From NCBI RefSeq assembly GCF_009830105.1, contig NZ_WURB01000010.1, positions 62,001 through 126,000 of the forward strand: 64,000 bases of DNA, read 5' to 3'. The notes beneath the pieces were generated by a model. It did no database searches, was not told the origin of the DNA, and saw nothing but the letters and a program-made list of their open reading frames with translations. Positions 57,260 through 64,000 of the stretch are shown here, piece after piece. A program made the position numbers and the translations under genes. The DNA comes from Microvirga makkahensis (GTDB lineage: Bacteria > Pseudomonadota > Alphaproteobacteria > Rhizobiales > Beijerinckiaceae). Every line of letters begins with the position of its first letter. Within the stretch, counting starts at the first letter, position 1.

Positions 57260-58126
57260 GTGCTCGATCCTCTCATCACCCCCTTTTCCGAATTCGAGTT
57301 CATGCGGCGCGCGCTCGTGGGCGTGATCGCGATCGCGCTCGGCGGCGGCCCCATCGGCGTGTTCCTGATGCTGCGGCGCATGAGCCTCACGGGCGACGCC
57401 ATGGCCCATGCCATTCTGCCCGGTGCCGCGGTCGGTTACCTGCTCGCGGGCCTGTCTCTTCCCGCCATGACAGTGGGCGGATTGGCGGCGGGCGTGATCG
57501 TCGCCATGGCCGCCGGCCTCGTCTCGCGCTACACCTCGCTGAAGGAGGACGCCTCGCTCGCGGCCTTCTATCTCCTCTCGCTCGCGCTCGGCGTCACCAT
57601 CGTGTCTCTCAGAGGATCGAACGTCGATCTCCTGCACGTGCTCTTCGGTACGGTGCTCGCGCTCGACGACGGCACGCTGCTGCTGCTTGCCTCGATCTCG
57701 ACCCTGACGGTTCTGGCCCTTGCGGTTCTCTACCGCCCGCTCGTGCTCGAATGCGTCGATCCGATCTTCCTGCGCTCGGTCAGCCGCTCGGGAACGCCCA
57801 CCCATCTCATCTTTCTCGGCCTCGTGGTGCTGAACCTTGTCGGCGGATTTCACGCCCTCGGCACCCTGCTCGCCGTCGGCATGATGATGCTGCCCGCCGC
57901 CGCCGCCCGATTCTGGAGCAGCGACATCACCATGATGATGGTCGTGTCCATGCTCATCGGCATTGCCTCCGGCATCGCGGGCCTCCTGCTCTCCTTCCAT
58001 GCGGAATTGCCCGCAGGACCTGCGATCATCCTCTCGGCCGGTGCCGTTTACGTAGCCTCGCTGCTCATGGGCCGCGAAGGCGGCGTGCTCTGGCGTCTCT
58101 GGCCGGGCAAGCATCTGGAAGCCTGA
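57260..58126 (+). CDS. znuB: Zinc/metal ABC transporter permease (ZnuB-like)
   Basis: 288 residues from a GTG at 57260, 10 bp after the znuC stop; an in-frame ATG at 57209 overlaps znuC by 41 bp and is less likely. Eight to nine helices of the ABC-3 family, with MSLTGDAMAHAILPGAAVGY near 57, FHALGTLLAVGMMMLPAAAA and LLMGREGGVLW near the end. Inner-membrane channel for the metal. Confidence 0.93.
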   Translation: MLDPLITPFSEFEFMRRALVGVIAIALGGGPIGVFLMLRRMSLTGDAMAHAILPGAAVGYLLAGLSLPAMTVGGLAAGVIVAMAAGLVSRYTSLKEDASLAAFYLLSLALGVTIVSLRGSNVDLLHVLFGTVLALDDGTLLLLASISTLTVLALAVLYRPLVLECVDPIFLRSVSRSGTPTHLIFLGLVVLNLVGGFHALGTLLAVGMMMLPAAAARFWSSDITMMMVVSMLIGIASGIAGLLLSFHAELPAGPAIILSAGAVYVASLLMGREGGVLWRLWPGKHLEA

Positions 58127-58148
58127 AACCCTACCGAAGGATCCGACC

Positions 58149-59069
58149 ATGCTGACGAGACGAGCGACATTATCTCTGCTTGCGTGTTCTCTGGCGCTCA
58201 CCGGCATGAGCATGCCCGCAGCAGCACAGCCGCCGGAAAAGCTCAAGGTCGTCGCGACCTTCTCGATTCTCGGGGACCTCGTGCGCCATGTGGGCGGAGA
58301 ACGCGTGGAGGTGACGACCTTGGTCGGTCCGAACGGGGATGCCCATGTCTACGCACCCACGCCTGCCGACGGACGCCGCCTGACCGAGGCCAGGATCGTC
58401 TTCACCAACGGCCTGAAATTCGAGGGCTGGATCGACCGTCTCATCAAATCCTCGGGCACCAGGGCCACAAAGGTCGAGGCTGCGAAGGGCGCGAAGCTGA
58501 TCGAGGGAGACGACGATCACCATGGCCATGATCACGACCACGGCATCGATCCCCATGCCTGGCAGGACATTGGCAATGCCAGGATCTACGTGGCCAATAT
58601 CCGCGATGCCCTGATCGCGGCGGATGTCGGGGGCAAGGCGGCCTACGAGAGCAACGCCGCCGCGTACCTCTCCAAACTCGACACTCTCGAAGCCGAGGTG
58701 AAAGGCCTCGTGGCCAACATCCCCGAAGCGCGTCGCCGGATCATCACCTCCCATGACGCCTTCCGCTATTTCGGGCACGCGTATGGGATCGCTTTCGTCT
58801 CTCCGCAGGGTGTCTCCACCGAGGCCGAGGCCTCGGCCAAGGACGTGGCCCGCATCATCCAGCAGATCAGGCGCGAGAAGATCGCCGCCGTCTTCGTGGA
58901 GAACGTCTCAGATGCCCGTCTCATGGAGCGAATCGCCAAGGAGACCGGGGCCAGGATCGGAGAGCGGGTCTATTCCGACGCCCTTTCCGAGCCGGACGGC
59001 CCCGCCGGCACTTACATTGACATGATGAGACACAATATAAAGGCTTTCAGCGCGGCTTTGTCGAGCTGA
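58149..59069 (+). CDS. znuA: Zinc/metal ABC transporter substrate-binding protein (ZnuA-like)
   Basis: 306 residues. Signal peptide (to about 26, PAAAQ). Cluster A-I metal receptor: ligands H66 (GDAHVY), H136 (DPHAW), H202 (SHDAFRYFGH) and a late Asp in YSDALSEPDG. A His/Asp-rich flexible loop DDDHHGHDHDHG (121-132) is present, as in zinc-specific ZnuA, and argues against manganese. Binds periplasmic Zn2+ and delivers it to ZnuB. Confidence 0.93.
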   Translation: MLTRRATLSLLACSLALTGMSMPAAAQPPEKLKVVATFSILGDLVRHVGGERVEVTTLVGPNGDAHVYAPTPADGRRLTEARIVFTNGLKFEGWIDRLIKSSGTRATKVEAAKGAKLIEGDDDHHGHDHDHGIDPHAWQDIGNARIYVANIRDALIAADVGGKAAYESNAAAYLSKLDTLEAEVKGLVANIPEARRRIITSHDAFRYFGHAYGIAFVSPQGVSTEAEASAKDVARIIQQIRREKIAAVFVENVSDARLMERIAKETGARIGERVYSDALSEPDGPAGTYIDMMRHNIKAFSAALSS

Positions 59070-59207
59070 CCGTTTCCCGCCCTTCCCTTGAGGGGAAGGG
59101 TCAAAGCGCGTAAGCGCTTCGGGGTGAGGTTGGCAGCGCGACCTTACCCAAGCTGGTGTTTCCATCCCACCTCGGCCTTCCGGCCGATCCTCCCTCTCGA
59201 GGGGAGG
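59070..59207. repeat. GC-rich palindromic spacer between znuA and the CobW-family gene
   Basis: CCCTTCCC, TTGAG, GGGAAGGG at about 59087-59100 and TCCTCCC, TCTCGAG, GGGAGGA at about 59189-59209, with GGCCTTCCGGCC in between. Layout resembles an interspersed intergenic repeat. The second palindrome covers the GGGGAGG next to ATG 59208. Confidence 0.55.
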
Positions 59208-59228
59208 ATGAAAATCGCGGACCATCCG

Positions 59229-60188
59229 ATGACCGACAAGATCCCCGTTACCGTTCTCACAGGCTATCTCGGCGCCGGCAAGACCACTCTCCTCAATCGG
59301 ATCCTGACCGAGCCCCACGGCAAGAAATACGCCGTCATCGTGAATGAGTTCGGCGAAATCGGCATCGACAACGAACTCGTCGTCGGCGCCGACGAGGAGG
59401 TGTTCGAGATGAACAACGGGTGCATCTGCTGCACCGTGCGCGGCGACCTGATCCGAATCCTCGACGGTCTGATGAAGCGCAAAGGCAAGTTCGACGCGAT
59501 CATCGTCGAGACCACAGGCCTCGCGGACCCCGCCCCCGTCGCCCAGACCTTCTTCATGGACCAGGACGTGTCCGATGCCGCCCGCCTCGATGCGGTGGTG
59601 ACGGTCGCGGACGCCAAGTGGCTGTCCGACCGGCTGAAGGACGCGCCCGAGGCCAAGAACCAGATCGCCTTCGCCGACGTGATCATCCTCAACAAGACCG
59701 ATCTCGTGACGCCCGAGCAGCTGGACGAGGTCGAGGCGCGCATCCGCGCCATCAATCCCTATGCCAAGGTCCACCGCACGCAGAACGCGGCCGTGCCGCT
59801 GAACGAGGTGCTCGACCGGAAGGCCTTCGATCTCGACCGCATCATCGAACTCGAGCCCGACTTCCTGGAGGAAGGCCATCATCACCACGACGAGGAGATC
59901 CAATCCGTCTCCGTGGCTATCGACGGCGAGGTGGATCCGGAAAAGTTCATGCCCTGGATCTCGAACCTGACCCAAGTGGAGGGGCCGAACATCCTGCGCT
60001 GCAAAGGTATCGTGGCCTTCCCAAACGAACCGAAGCGATTCGTCTTCCAGGGTGTGCACATGATCCTCGACGGCGACGTGCAGGGGGAGTGGAAGCCCGG
60101 TGAGAAGCACACCTCCAAGGTGGTCTTCATCGGCAGGAACCTGAACGAGAAGGCGATCCGAGACGGTTTCCTGGCCTGCGCGGCCTGA
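59229..60188 (+). CDS. CobW/COG0523 GTPase, putative zinc metallochaperone
   Basis: 319 residues from [20 protein letters not shown] at 59229 (the conserved family start); ATG 59208 adds seven residues and abuts its own Shine-Dalgarno. Walker A G12-x4-GKT (12-19), the metal motif C65-I-C-C68 (GCICC), NKTD (155-158), and a His run [10 protein letters not shown] (217-220) preceding the CobW C-terminal domain. Zn-associated COG0523 GTPases deliver zinc to client enzymes under limitation. Position directly after znuCBA supports that role over cobalamin metallation. Confidence 0.93.
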   Translation: MTDKIPVTVLTGYLGAGKTTLLNRILTEPHGKKYAVIVNEFGEIGIDNELVVGADEEVFEMNNGCICCTVRGDLIRILDGLMKRKGKFDAIIVETTGLADPAPVAQTFFMDQDVSDAARLDAVVTVADAKWLSDRLKDAPEAKNQIAFADVIILNKTDLVTPEQLDEVEARIRAINPYAKVHRTQNAAVPLNEVLDRKAFDLDRIIELEPDFLEEGHHHHDEEIQSVSVAIDGEVDPEKFMPWISNLTQVEGPNILRCKGIVAFPNEPKRFVFQGVHMILDGDVQGEWKPGEKHTSKVVFIGRNLNEKAIRDGFLACAA

Positions 60189-60237
60189 CACGCCCCACTC
60201 CGAAGGCAGGCCTCCTGCTCCTGAACGCGGAGATCCC

Positions 60238-60501
60238 TCACTGCGTGAAGCCGGCCCTCGCGAGGCAGTCCTGGACATAAGCCTTGCGGGTGGCCTTCAC
60301 CTGCTGCCGCCATTTTACGGTCACGTTCTTGCCGGTCCGGTAAATCAGCCGGGCGTCCCGTTCGCAGGCCGCCTTATATGCTGCCCTCTGATCGGAGACG
60401 GCCGCTTCTCCTTGAGCCGGAGCCCCGCCCCACGTCTGCGCGGAAGCCCCCATCGAGCCGAGCGTTGTCATGACAAAAGCGATAGCGATGAAAATTTGCA
60501 T
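60238..60501 (-). CDS. Small secreted protein
   Basis: 87 residues from MQIFIAIAFVMTTLG at 60501 with GGAG upstream; a TTG at 60522 is possible. Signal peptide to about SAQ (22), then a basic domain with cysteines in AYKAACERDAR and YVQDCLARAG, 37 apart, likely a disulfide. No family recognised. It lies opposite in orientation between the GTPase and WD40 genes. Confidence 0.7.
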   Translation of the reverse strand: MQIFIAIAFVMTTLGSMGASAQTWGGAPAQGEAAVSDQRAAYKAACERDARLIYRTGKNVTVKWRQQVKATRKAYVQDCLARAGFTQ

Positions 60502-60685
60502 GCCGGAGCTCCCGATCCTCAAAAATCTAGGATGGGGCTGGCACCGGACTGCGGCTATCGCTCTTAGGAATTACCCCTGACGCTCGATCGGAGCCGCGAC
60601 CGGGCATGGCCTCTCCCCGGATCTCGCCTTGCCTTTCCGCCCTGCAACCATGCTATGGGGAAACCCACCTGAAGGGATCGCTTCG

Positions 60686-61690
60686 ATGAGTACTGGAACC
60701 GCTTCATCCTTGACCCAAAGCGTCGCCCCCGTGACGGCGGAGGCGCATGTCACCGCCATCGGCTGGCTGAAGGGCACCGCCGCCTTCGGCCTCGGCGATG
60801 GCGGCGTGCTGCTCGCGAAGGACGGCGAGACCCACCGGGTCGAAGCCCATCCCGATGCCGGCGTTCTGGTGGGAGCAAGCGACGGCGAGCGCTTCGTGAC
60901 CGGCGGCGACGACGGCCGCGTGGCCGTGACGGGGCCGGACGGCTCCACCCGGACCCTGGCGGAGGCCAAGGGCGCCTGGATCGACTCGCTGGCGCTCAGC
61001 GCCCATGGTGCCTTCGCCTATGCGGCGGGCAAGCGGGTCTTCGCCCGGGACGACAAGGGCCGCGAGAAGACGCTGGAGGTGCCCTCCACCGCCCGCGGCC
61101 TCGCCTTCGCGCCCAAGGGCTATCGCTTGGCCATCTCCCATTACAACGGGGCGACCCTGTGGTTCCCCAATGTGGAGGCGAAACCCGAGATGCTCGAGTG
61201 GAAGGGCTCGCATCTGGACGTGACCTGGTCGCCCGACGCCCGCTTCGTGGTGACCTCCATGCAGGAGAATGCGCTCCACGGCTGGCGGCTCATCCCCGAC
61301 AAGGGCCACATGCGCATGAGCGGCTATCCCTCGAAGACGCGGTCCTTCTCCTGGTCCCATGACGGCAAGTGGCTGGCCACGTCCGGCGCGGACGCAGCCA
61401 TCATCTGGCCCTTCGAAGCGAAGGAAGGCCCCATGGGCAAGGCGCCGCGCGAATGCGGCGTGCGGCCCGCGAGGGTCAGCCGCGTGGCGTTCCACCCTAA
61501 CTCTCTTGTCCTGGCGGTCGCCTACGAGGACGGCGGCATCCTGCTCATTCGCCTCGCCGATGCCTCCGAGCTTCTGGTGCGCCCTGCCGTGGAGGGCAGC
61601 GGAGTCACGGCCATGGCCTGGGACAAGGCTGGTCGGCGCCTCGCCTTCGGCTGCGAGGACGGTCAGGCCGGTATCCTGACTCTGCCATGA
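60686..61690 (+). CDS. WD40-repeat protein
   Basis: 334 residues from MSTGTASSLTQSVAPVTAEA at 60686, preceded by GAAGGGA. About seven WD-like blades (AAFGLGDGGVLLAKDG, GERFVTGGDDGRVAVT, KGYRLAISHYNGATLWF, DARFVVTSMQENALHGW, DGKWLATSGADAAIIWP, NSLVLAVAYEDGGILLI, GRRLAFGCEDGQAGIL). No signal peptide or enzyme motif, so it is a cytoplasmic scaffold. WD40 genes sit next to CobW-family zinc GTPases in many rhizobiales; a role in zinc allocation is inferred. Its stop overlaps the next ATG. Confidence 0.88.
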   Translation: MSTGTASSLTQSVAPVTAEAHVTAIGWLKGTAAFGLGDGGVLLAKDGETHRVEAHPDAGVLVGASDGERFVTGGDDGRVAVTGPDGSTRTLAEAKGAWIDSLALSAHGAFAYAAGKRVFARDDKGREKTLEVPSTARGLAFAPKGYRLAISHYNGATLWFPNVEAKPEMLEWKGSHLDVTWSPDARFVVTSMQENALHGWRLIPDKGHMRMSGYPSKTRSFSWSHDGKWLATSGADAAIIWPFEAKEGPMGKAPRECGVRPARVSRVAFHPNSLVLAVAYEDGGILLIRLADASELLVRPAVEGSGVTAMAWDKAGRRLAFGCEDGQAGILTLP

Positions 61691-61971
61691 GGTCGCCCAT
61701 GGCACTGTTCGGCGCTTTCCTGAGAGGCACGTTCGGCCTTCCGAAACCCGAGCGGGAGGCCATCGAGCGCGTGAAGGAGATGGCGCGCACGGCGCTTCGG
61801 ACCTCTCCCGAGACCGCCTTCGCCGTCAACGAAATCGCCTGCAACGATCCCGGCTGCCCCGGCATCGAGACGGTGATCCTGGTGATGGAGCCCGGGCAGA
61901 AGACCCGGGCGCTCAAGGTGCAAAAAGCCCTCGATGAGGTGACGGAACAGGATATCCTCGGCGCGCTTTGA
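61687..61971 (+). CDS. Conserved hypothetical protein with CNDPGCPG motif
   Basis: 94 residues, ATGA overlap with the WD40 gene. N-terminal half is helical and charged; C-terminal half has NEIACNDPGCPGIETVIL with C52 and C57 (C-x4-C) followed by KTRALKVQKALDEVTEQDIL. I do not recognise a named family. The Cys pair and location suggest metal or redox handling alongside the zinc genes. Confidence 0.8.
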   Translation: MRSPMALFGAFLRGTFGLPKPEREAIERVKEMARTALRTSPETAFAVNEIACNDPGCPGIETVILVMEPGQKTRALKVQKALDEVTEQDILGAL

Positions 61972-61989
61972 TCCTTGAGGAGGTCGCGC

Positions 61990-62511
61990 GTGTCACGGAT
62001 CGTTCGGATCGTCGCCTTCGGCCTTGGGCTTCTCGGCGGCGTTACGGCCTCGCAGGGGCCCGAATATTCCCAGCAGTACCGCCAGCGCCTCGGCGGCGCG
62101 ATCGACGAGCTCGGGCGCGTGATCGCGCAGTTCGACGCGAATGCGGCGGCCAATGGCGAGTCGCAGGACAGCGCCATCGCGCGGCTGCGCTCCAATCCCG
62201 ACGATCTCGTGAGTCGCCAGGGCATCGCGATGCAGGGCAACGTCGAGCGCCTCGGCCGTCTCCAGGCCCATCGTCAGGCCATGATGCAGGCTGGTCCTTT
62301 CGCGCGCATCGCTCTCATGGTGCGCGACGGCGACCGGGATGTGATGGAGGCGGCCTTTCGGGATTTCGAGCCCGCCGTCCCGATGTCGGAAGAGGGCCTG
62401 CTTTCCGCCGCCATCGGCTTCGTCGCCGTGTGGGGCGGCACTCTGCTGCTGGCAGGATTCGTGCGCAGCCTGCGGCGAAGGCCTCGCAAGCCGGCCGCAG
62501 TAAGAGCCTGA
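61990..62511 (+). CDS. DUF2937 family membrane protein
   Basis: 173 residues from GTG 61990 with an AGGAGG Shine-Dalgarno. An N-terminal helix (VAFGLGLLGGVTASQ) and a C-terminal helix (LSAAIGFVAVWGGTLLLAGF) bracket a periplasmic helical region (GPEYSQQYRQRLGGAIDEL), the DUF2937 signature. Basic C-terminus. Function unknown; end of the zinc-region transcript. Confidence 0.85.
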   Translation: MSRIVRIVAFGLGLLGGVTASQGPEYSQQYRQRLGGAIDELGRVIAQFDANAAANGESQDSAIARLRSNPDDLVSRQGIAMQGNVERLGRLQAHRQAMMQAGPFARIALMVRDGDRDVMEAAFRDFEPAVPMSEEGLLSAAIGFVAVWGGTLLLAGFVRSLRRRPRKPAAVRA

Positions 62512-62538
62512 TCCCGAGCCCCGTAGGGTCGCACGAGG

Positions 62539-62560
62539 CGCCAAGTGAGCGCCAAGTGAG
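62539..62560. repeat. Tandem 11-bp duplication
   Basis: CGCCAAGTGAG twice in a row (62539-62549 and 62550-62560), between DUF2937 and the palindromic repeat at 62580. Confidence 0.85.
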
Positions 62561-62579
62561 ATTTGAAACCCGCCGAGGT

Positions 62580-62608
62580 GTCATCACCGGCCTTGTGCCG
62601 GCCATGAC
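62580..62608. repeat. 12-5-12 palindromic repeat, hybrid copy
   Basis: Left arm GTCATCACCGGC of the 26215 type, loop CTTGT, right arm GCCGGCCATGAC of the 42631 type. The arms mismatch at the two distinguishing bases. Confidence 0.85.
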
Positions 62609-62745
62609 GAAGGGAGACGCATCGGGATGGATGGGACGAGCCCGGCCATGACACGGGAGCAGCTCACACCTTACGAGCGAACCGGCCCGCCGAAAAACGC
62701 GGCACATGAATGAGGGGAGACGGGTCGACGTGAGTGGAAACGGCT

Positions 62746-63084
62746 CTAAACCTTCCGCTCCGGTCTCCCGGCCAGCACTACGTAGAAGCCCAGCCCGTCG
62801 CTGGCGGGCAGGGTCTGCAGCCGGTCGATCCAGCCGCGCTTCCTGGCCTCCAGCAGCGCCTTGCCGATGGACTGGAAAAGCGTTTCGCCGCCCCCTTCCG
62901 GCGGCGGATCGAGGCGGACGGCGACCGACTTGGCATGGGCGAAGCGGCTGCGCTCCAGCATGTCCTGGAGCGACGCCGAAGCCTGCTCGCGGGATGCGCC
63001 GCGCAGGTCGAGAACGGCCTCGGCATCGACGACCCCGAGACCTCCGCGCAACTTGTTGGCGTAGAACTCCTCGAAATGAGGCAT
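62746..63084 (-). CDS. Hypothetical protein with Smr-like features
   Basis: 112 residues from MPHFEEFYANKLRGGLG at 63084; a start at 63171 would overlap homospermidine synthase. The pattern VLDLRGASREQASASLQDML and AKSVAVRLDPPPEGGGETLF loosely resembles an Smr domain (DLHG helix, long alpha/beta), but the catalytic DxH/GxG motifs are degenerate. Similar proteins follow hss in relatives by my recollection; function unknown. Downstream of homospermidine synthase by 56 bp. Confidence 0.7.
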   Translation of the reverse strand: MPHFEEFYANKLRGGLGVVDAEAVLDLRGASREQASASLQDMLERSRFAHAKSVAVRLDPPPEGGGETLFQSIGKALLEARKRGWIDRLQTLPASDGLGFYVVLAGRPERKV

Positions 63085-63103
63085 GGCGATCACTCCGCTC
63101 CTC

Positions 63104-63132
63104 GTCAGGCCCGGGGCGAGCCCGGACCTGAC
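63104..63132. repeat. 12-5-12 palindromic repeat, variant
   Basis: GTCAGGCCCGGG, loop GCGAG, CCCGGACCTGAC; one mismatch in the arms. Between the two minus-strand genes. Confidence 0.78.
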
Positions 63133-63140
63133 GTGCGCCG

Positions 63141-64000
63141 TCAGCGCACCAGAATGTTCCGGAACTGCCACGGATCGGAGGTGTCGATGTCCTCCGGGAA
63201 GAAACCGGGACGATCATCCAGCGGCGTCCAATCCGTGTAGTAGCCCTTCACAGGTCCGAGATACGGCATCTGCACCTCGAGGCAGCGGCGGAAATCGACA
63301 TCGTCCGCCTCCACGATGCCTGCATTCGGATTCTCAAGCGCCCATACCATACCGGCGAGCACGGCGGAGGTCACCTGAAGGCCGGTGGCGTTCTGATAGG
63401 GGGCGAGCTTGCGGGCCTCCTCGATGGAGAGCTGCGAGCCGTACCAGTAAGCGTTCTTGCCATGGCCGTAGAGGAGCACGCCGAGTTCGTCACACCCGTC
63501 CATGATCTCATCCTCGGTGAGGATGTGAGACGTCTCCTGTACGTTGCCGGCATTGCCGAACATCTCGTGCAGAGACAGCACGGCGTCGTTCGCCGGGTGG
63601 TAGGCGTAGTGGCAGGTCGGACGGTAGGCGACCTTGTCGCCTTCGCGCACCGTGAAGTAATCCGCGATCGAAATCGCCTCGTTATGCGTGACCAGGAAAC
63701 CGTATTGCGGGCCCGGTGTGGGGCACCAAGTGCGTACCCGCGTATTCGCGCCCGGCTGGAGCAGGTAGATCGCGGCGCCGCAGCCCTTGTCGTGGGTGCG
63801 GGCGTTCTCCGGCATCCACGTCTCGTGCGTGCCCCAGCCGAGCTCGGCCGGTTGCAGGCCTTCCGCCACAAAGCCTTCCACCGACCAAGTGTTCACGAAC
63901 ACGCCCATGGGCTTCGGCTTTTCCGCGCGTTGCGTGTCGCGCTCAGCGATGTGAATCCCCTTCACGCCGACTCGGCTCATGAGCCTTGCCCATTCCTCGC
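63141..64000 (-). CDS. hss: Homospermidine synthase (C-terminal part, runs off right edge)
   Basis: 286 residues visible; the frame stays open at 64000 (..EEWARLMSRVGVKGIHIAERDTQ), so the N-terminal third is missing. Recognisable blocks: LGWGTHETW, GPQYGFLVTHNEAISIADY, YRPTCHYAYHPANDAVLSLH, YGHGKNAYWYGSQLSIEEAR, NATGLQVTSAVLAGMVWA. The NAD-dependent enzyme makes homospermidine from putrescine (and spermidine); it is about 477 residues in full and is common in rhizobiales. The Met at 63980 is internal, not the start. Confidence 0.93.
   Translation of the reverse strand, partial: EEWARLMSRVGVKGIHIAERDTQRAEKPKPMGVFVNTWSVEGFVAEGLQPAELGWGTHETWMPENARTHDKGCGAAIYLLQPGANTRVRTWCPTPGPQYGFLVTHNEAISIADYFTVREGDKVAYRPTCHYAYHPANDAVLSLHEMFGNAGNVQETSHILTEDEIMDGCDELGVLLYGHGKNAYWYGSQLSIEEARKLAPYQNATGLQVTSAVLAGMVWALENPNAGIVEADDVDFRRCLEVQMPYLGPVKGYYTDWTPLDDRPGFFPEDIDTSDPWQFRNILVR

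Overview
The window is a 64 kb piece of a GC-rich alphaproteobacterial chromosome. GapR (DUF2312), the single-domain receiver CpdR, DUF1244, DUF1036, a 41-residue bL36, a HisN-type histidinol phosphatase, an HWE-family histidine kinase, homospermidine synthase and an RpoH/ROSE-controlled Hsp20 all point to Hyphomicrobiales (Rhizobiales). The two-hairpin intergenic repeats and the gene complement look most like Methylobacteriaceae such as Microvirga, but the genus is inferred. Gene density is high. I saw no prophage, transposase, integrase or CRISPR array, so this is essentially core chromosome with interspersed palindromic repeats.

Layout. 1-5.3 kb: the front of a four-PAS GGDEF protein (cut by the left edge), a divergent universal stress protein and glutamine-dependent NAD synthetase. 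5.3-9.2 kb: an RND-pump remnant, a BigR/SqrR-like regulator, gapR, DUF1244, an N-formylglutamate amidohydrolase, a DMT exporter and a DUF1036 protein. 9.2-19.4 kb: pyruvate kinase, two alpha/beta hydrolases, a TPR lipoprotein-like protein, rpmJ and tRNA-Val(GAC), cpdR, a second N-formylglutamate amidohydrolase, an MFS carrier, hisN, hsp20 and threonine aldolase. 19.4-26.2 kb: gltBD with a long structured leader. 26.4-32.3 kb: envelope and sugar-nucleotide genes (DUF459, MltB-type transglycosylase, galE, galU, kdsD). 32.3-36.3 kb: a frameshifted GST pseudogene, the nfeD/qmcA pair, an AlaX editing protein and hemH. 36.4-46.2 kb: an HWE kinase, a 5'-nucleotidase-like phosphoesterase, ung, an aromatic aminotransferase and a fused indolepyruvate:ferredoxin oxidoreductase. 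46.4-54.5 kb: DUF1007 plus a NicO Ni/Co exporter, YitT, an HpxW-like Ntn hydrolase and a TAXI-type TRAP transporter. 54.6-64 kb: a Tat-exported OpgD/G, then a zinc region (His-rich micropeptide, znuC, znuB, znuA, a CobW-family GTPase, WD40, a Cys-pair protein, DUF2937) and the C-terminal part of homospermidine synthase.

How genes work together. The zinc region combines high-affinity uptake with a COG0523 metallochaperone and small unknown partners, and is preceded by a strong palindrome that could be its operator. The aminotransferase and IorAB could form a two-step route from aromatic amino acids through aryl-pyruvates to aryl-acetyl-CoA. gltBD is the ammonium-assimilation core. galE, galU, kdsD and opgD supply envelope glycans.

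Non-coding content of note: an RpoH-type promoter with a ROSE-like RNA thermometer before hsp20, a 39-nt perfect palindrome touching the Shine-Dalgarno of the threonine aldolase gene, two palindromic repeat families, and several intrinsic terminators. All calls are from reading the sequence; no database search was run.
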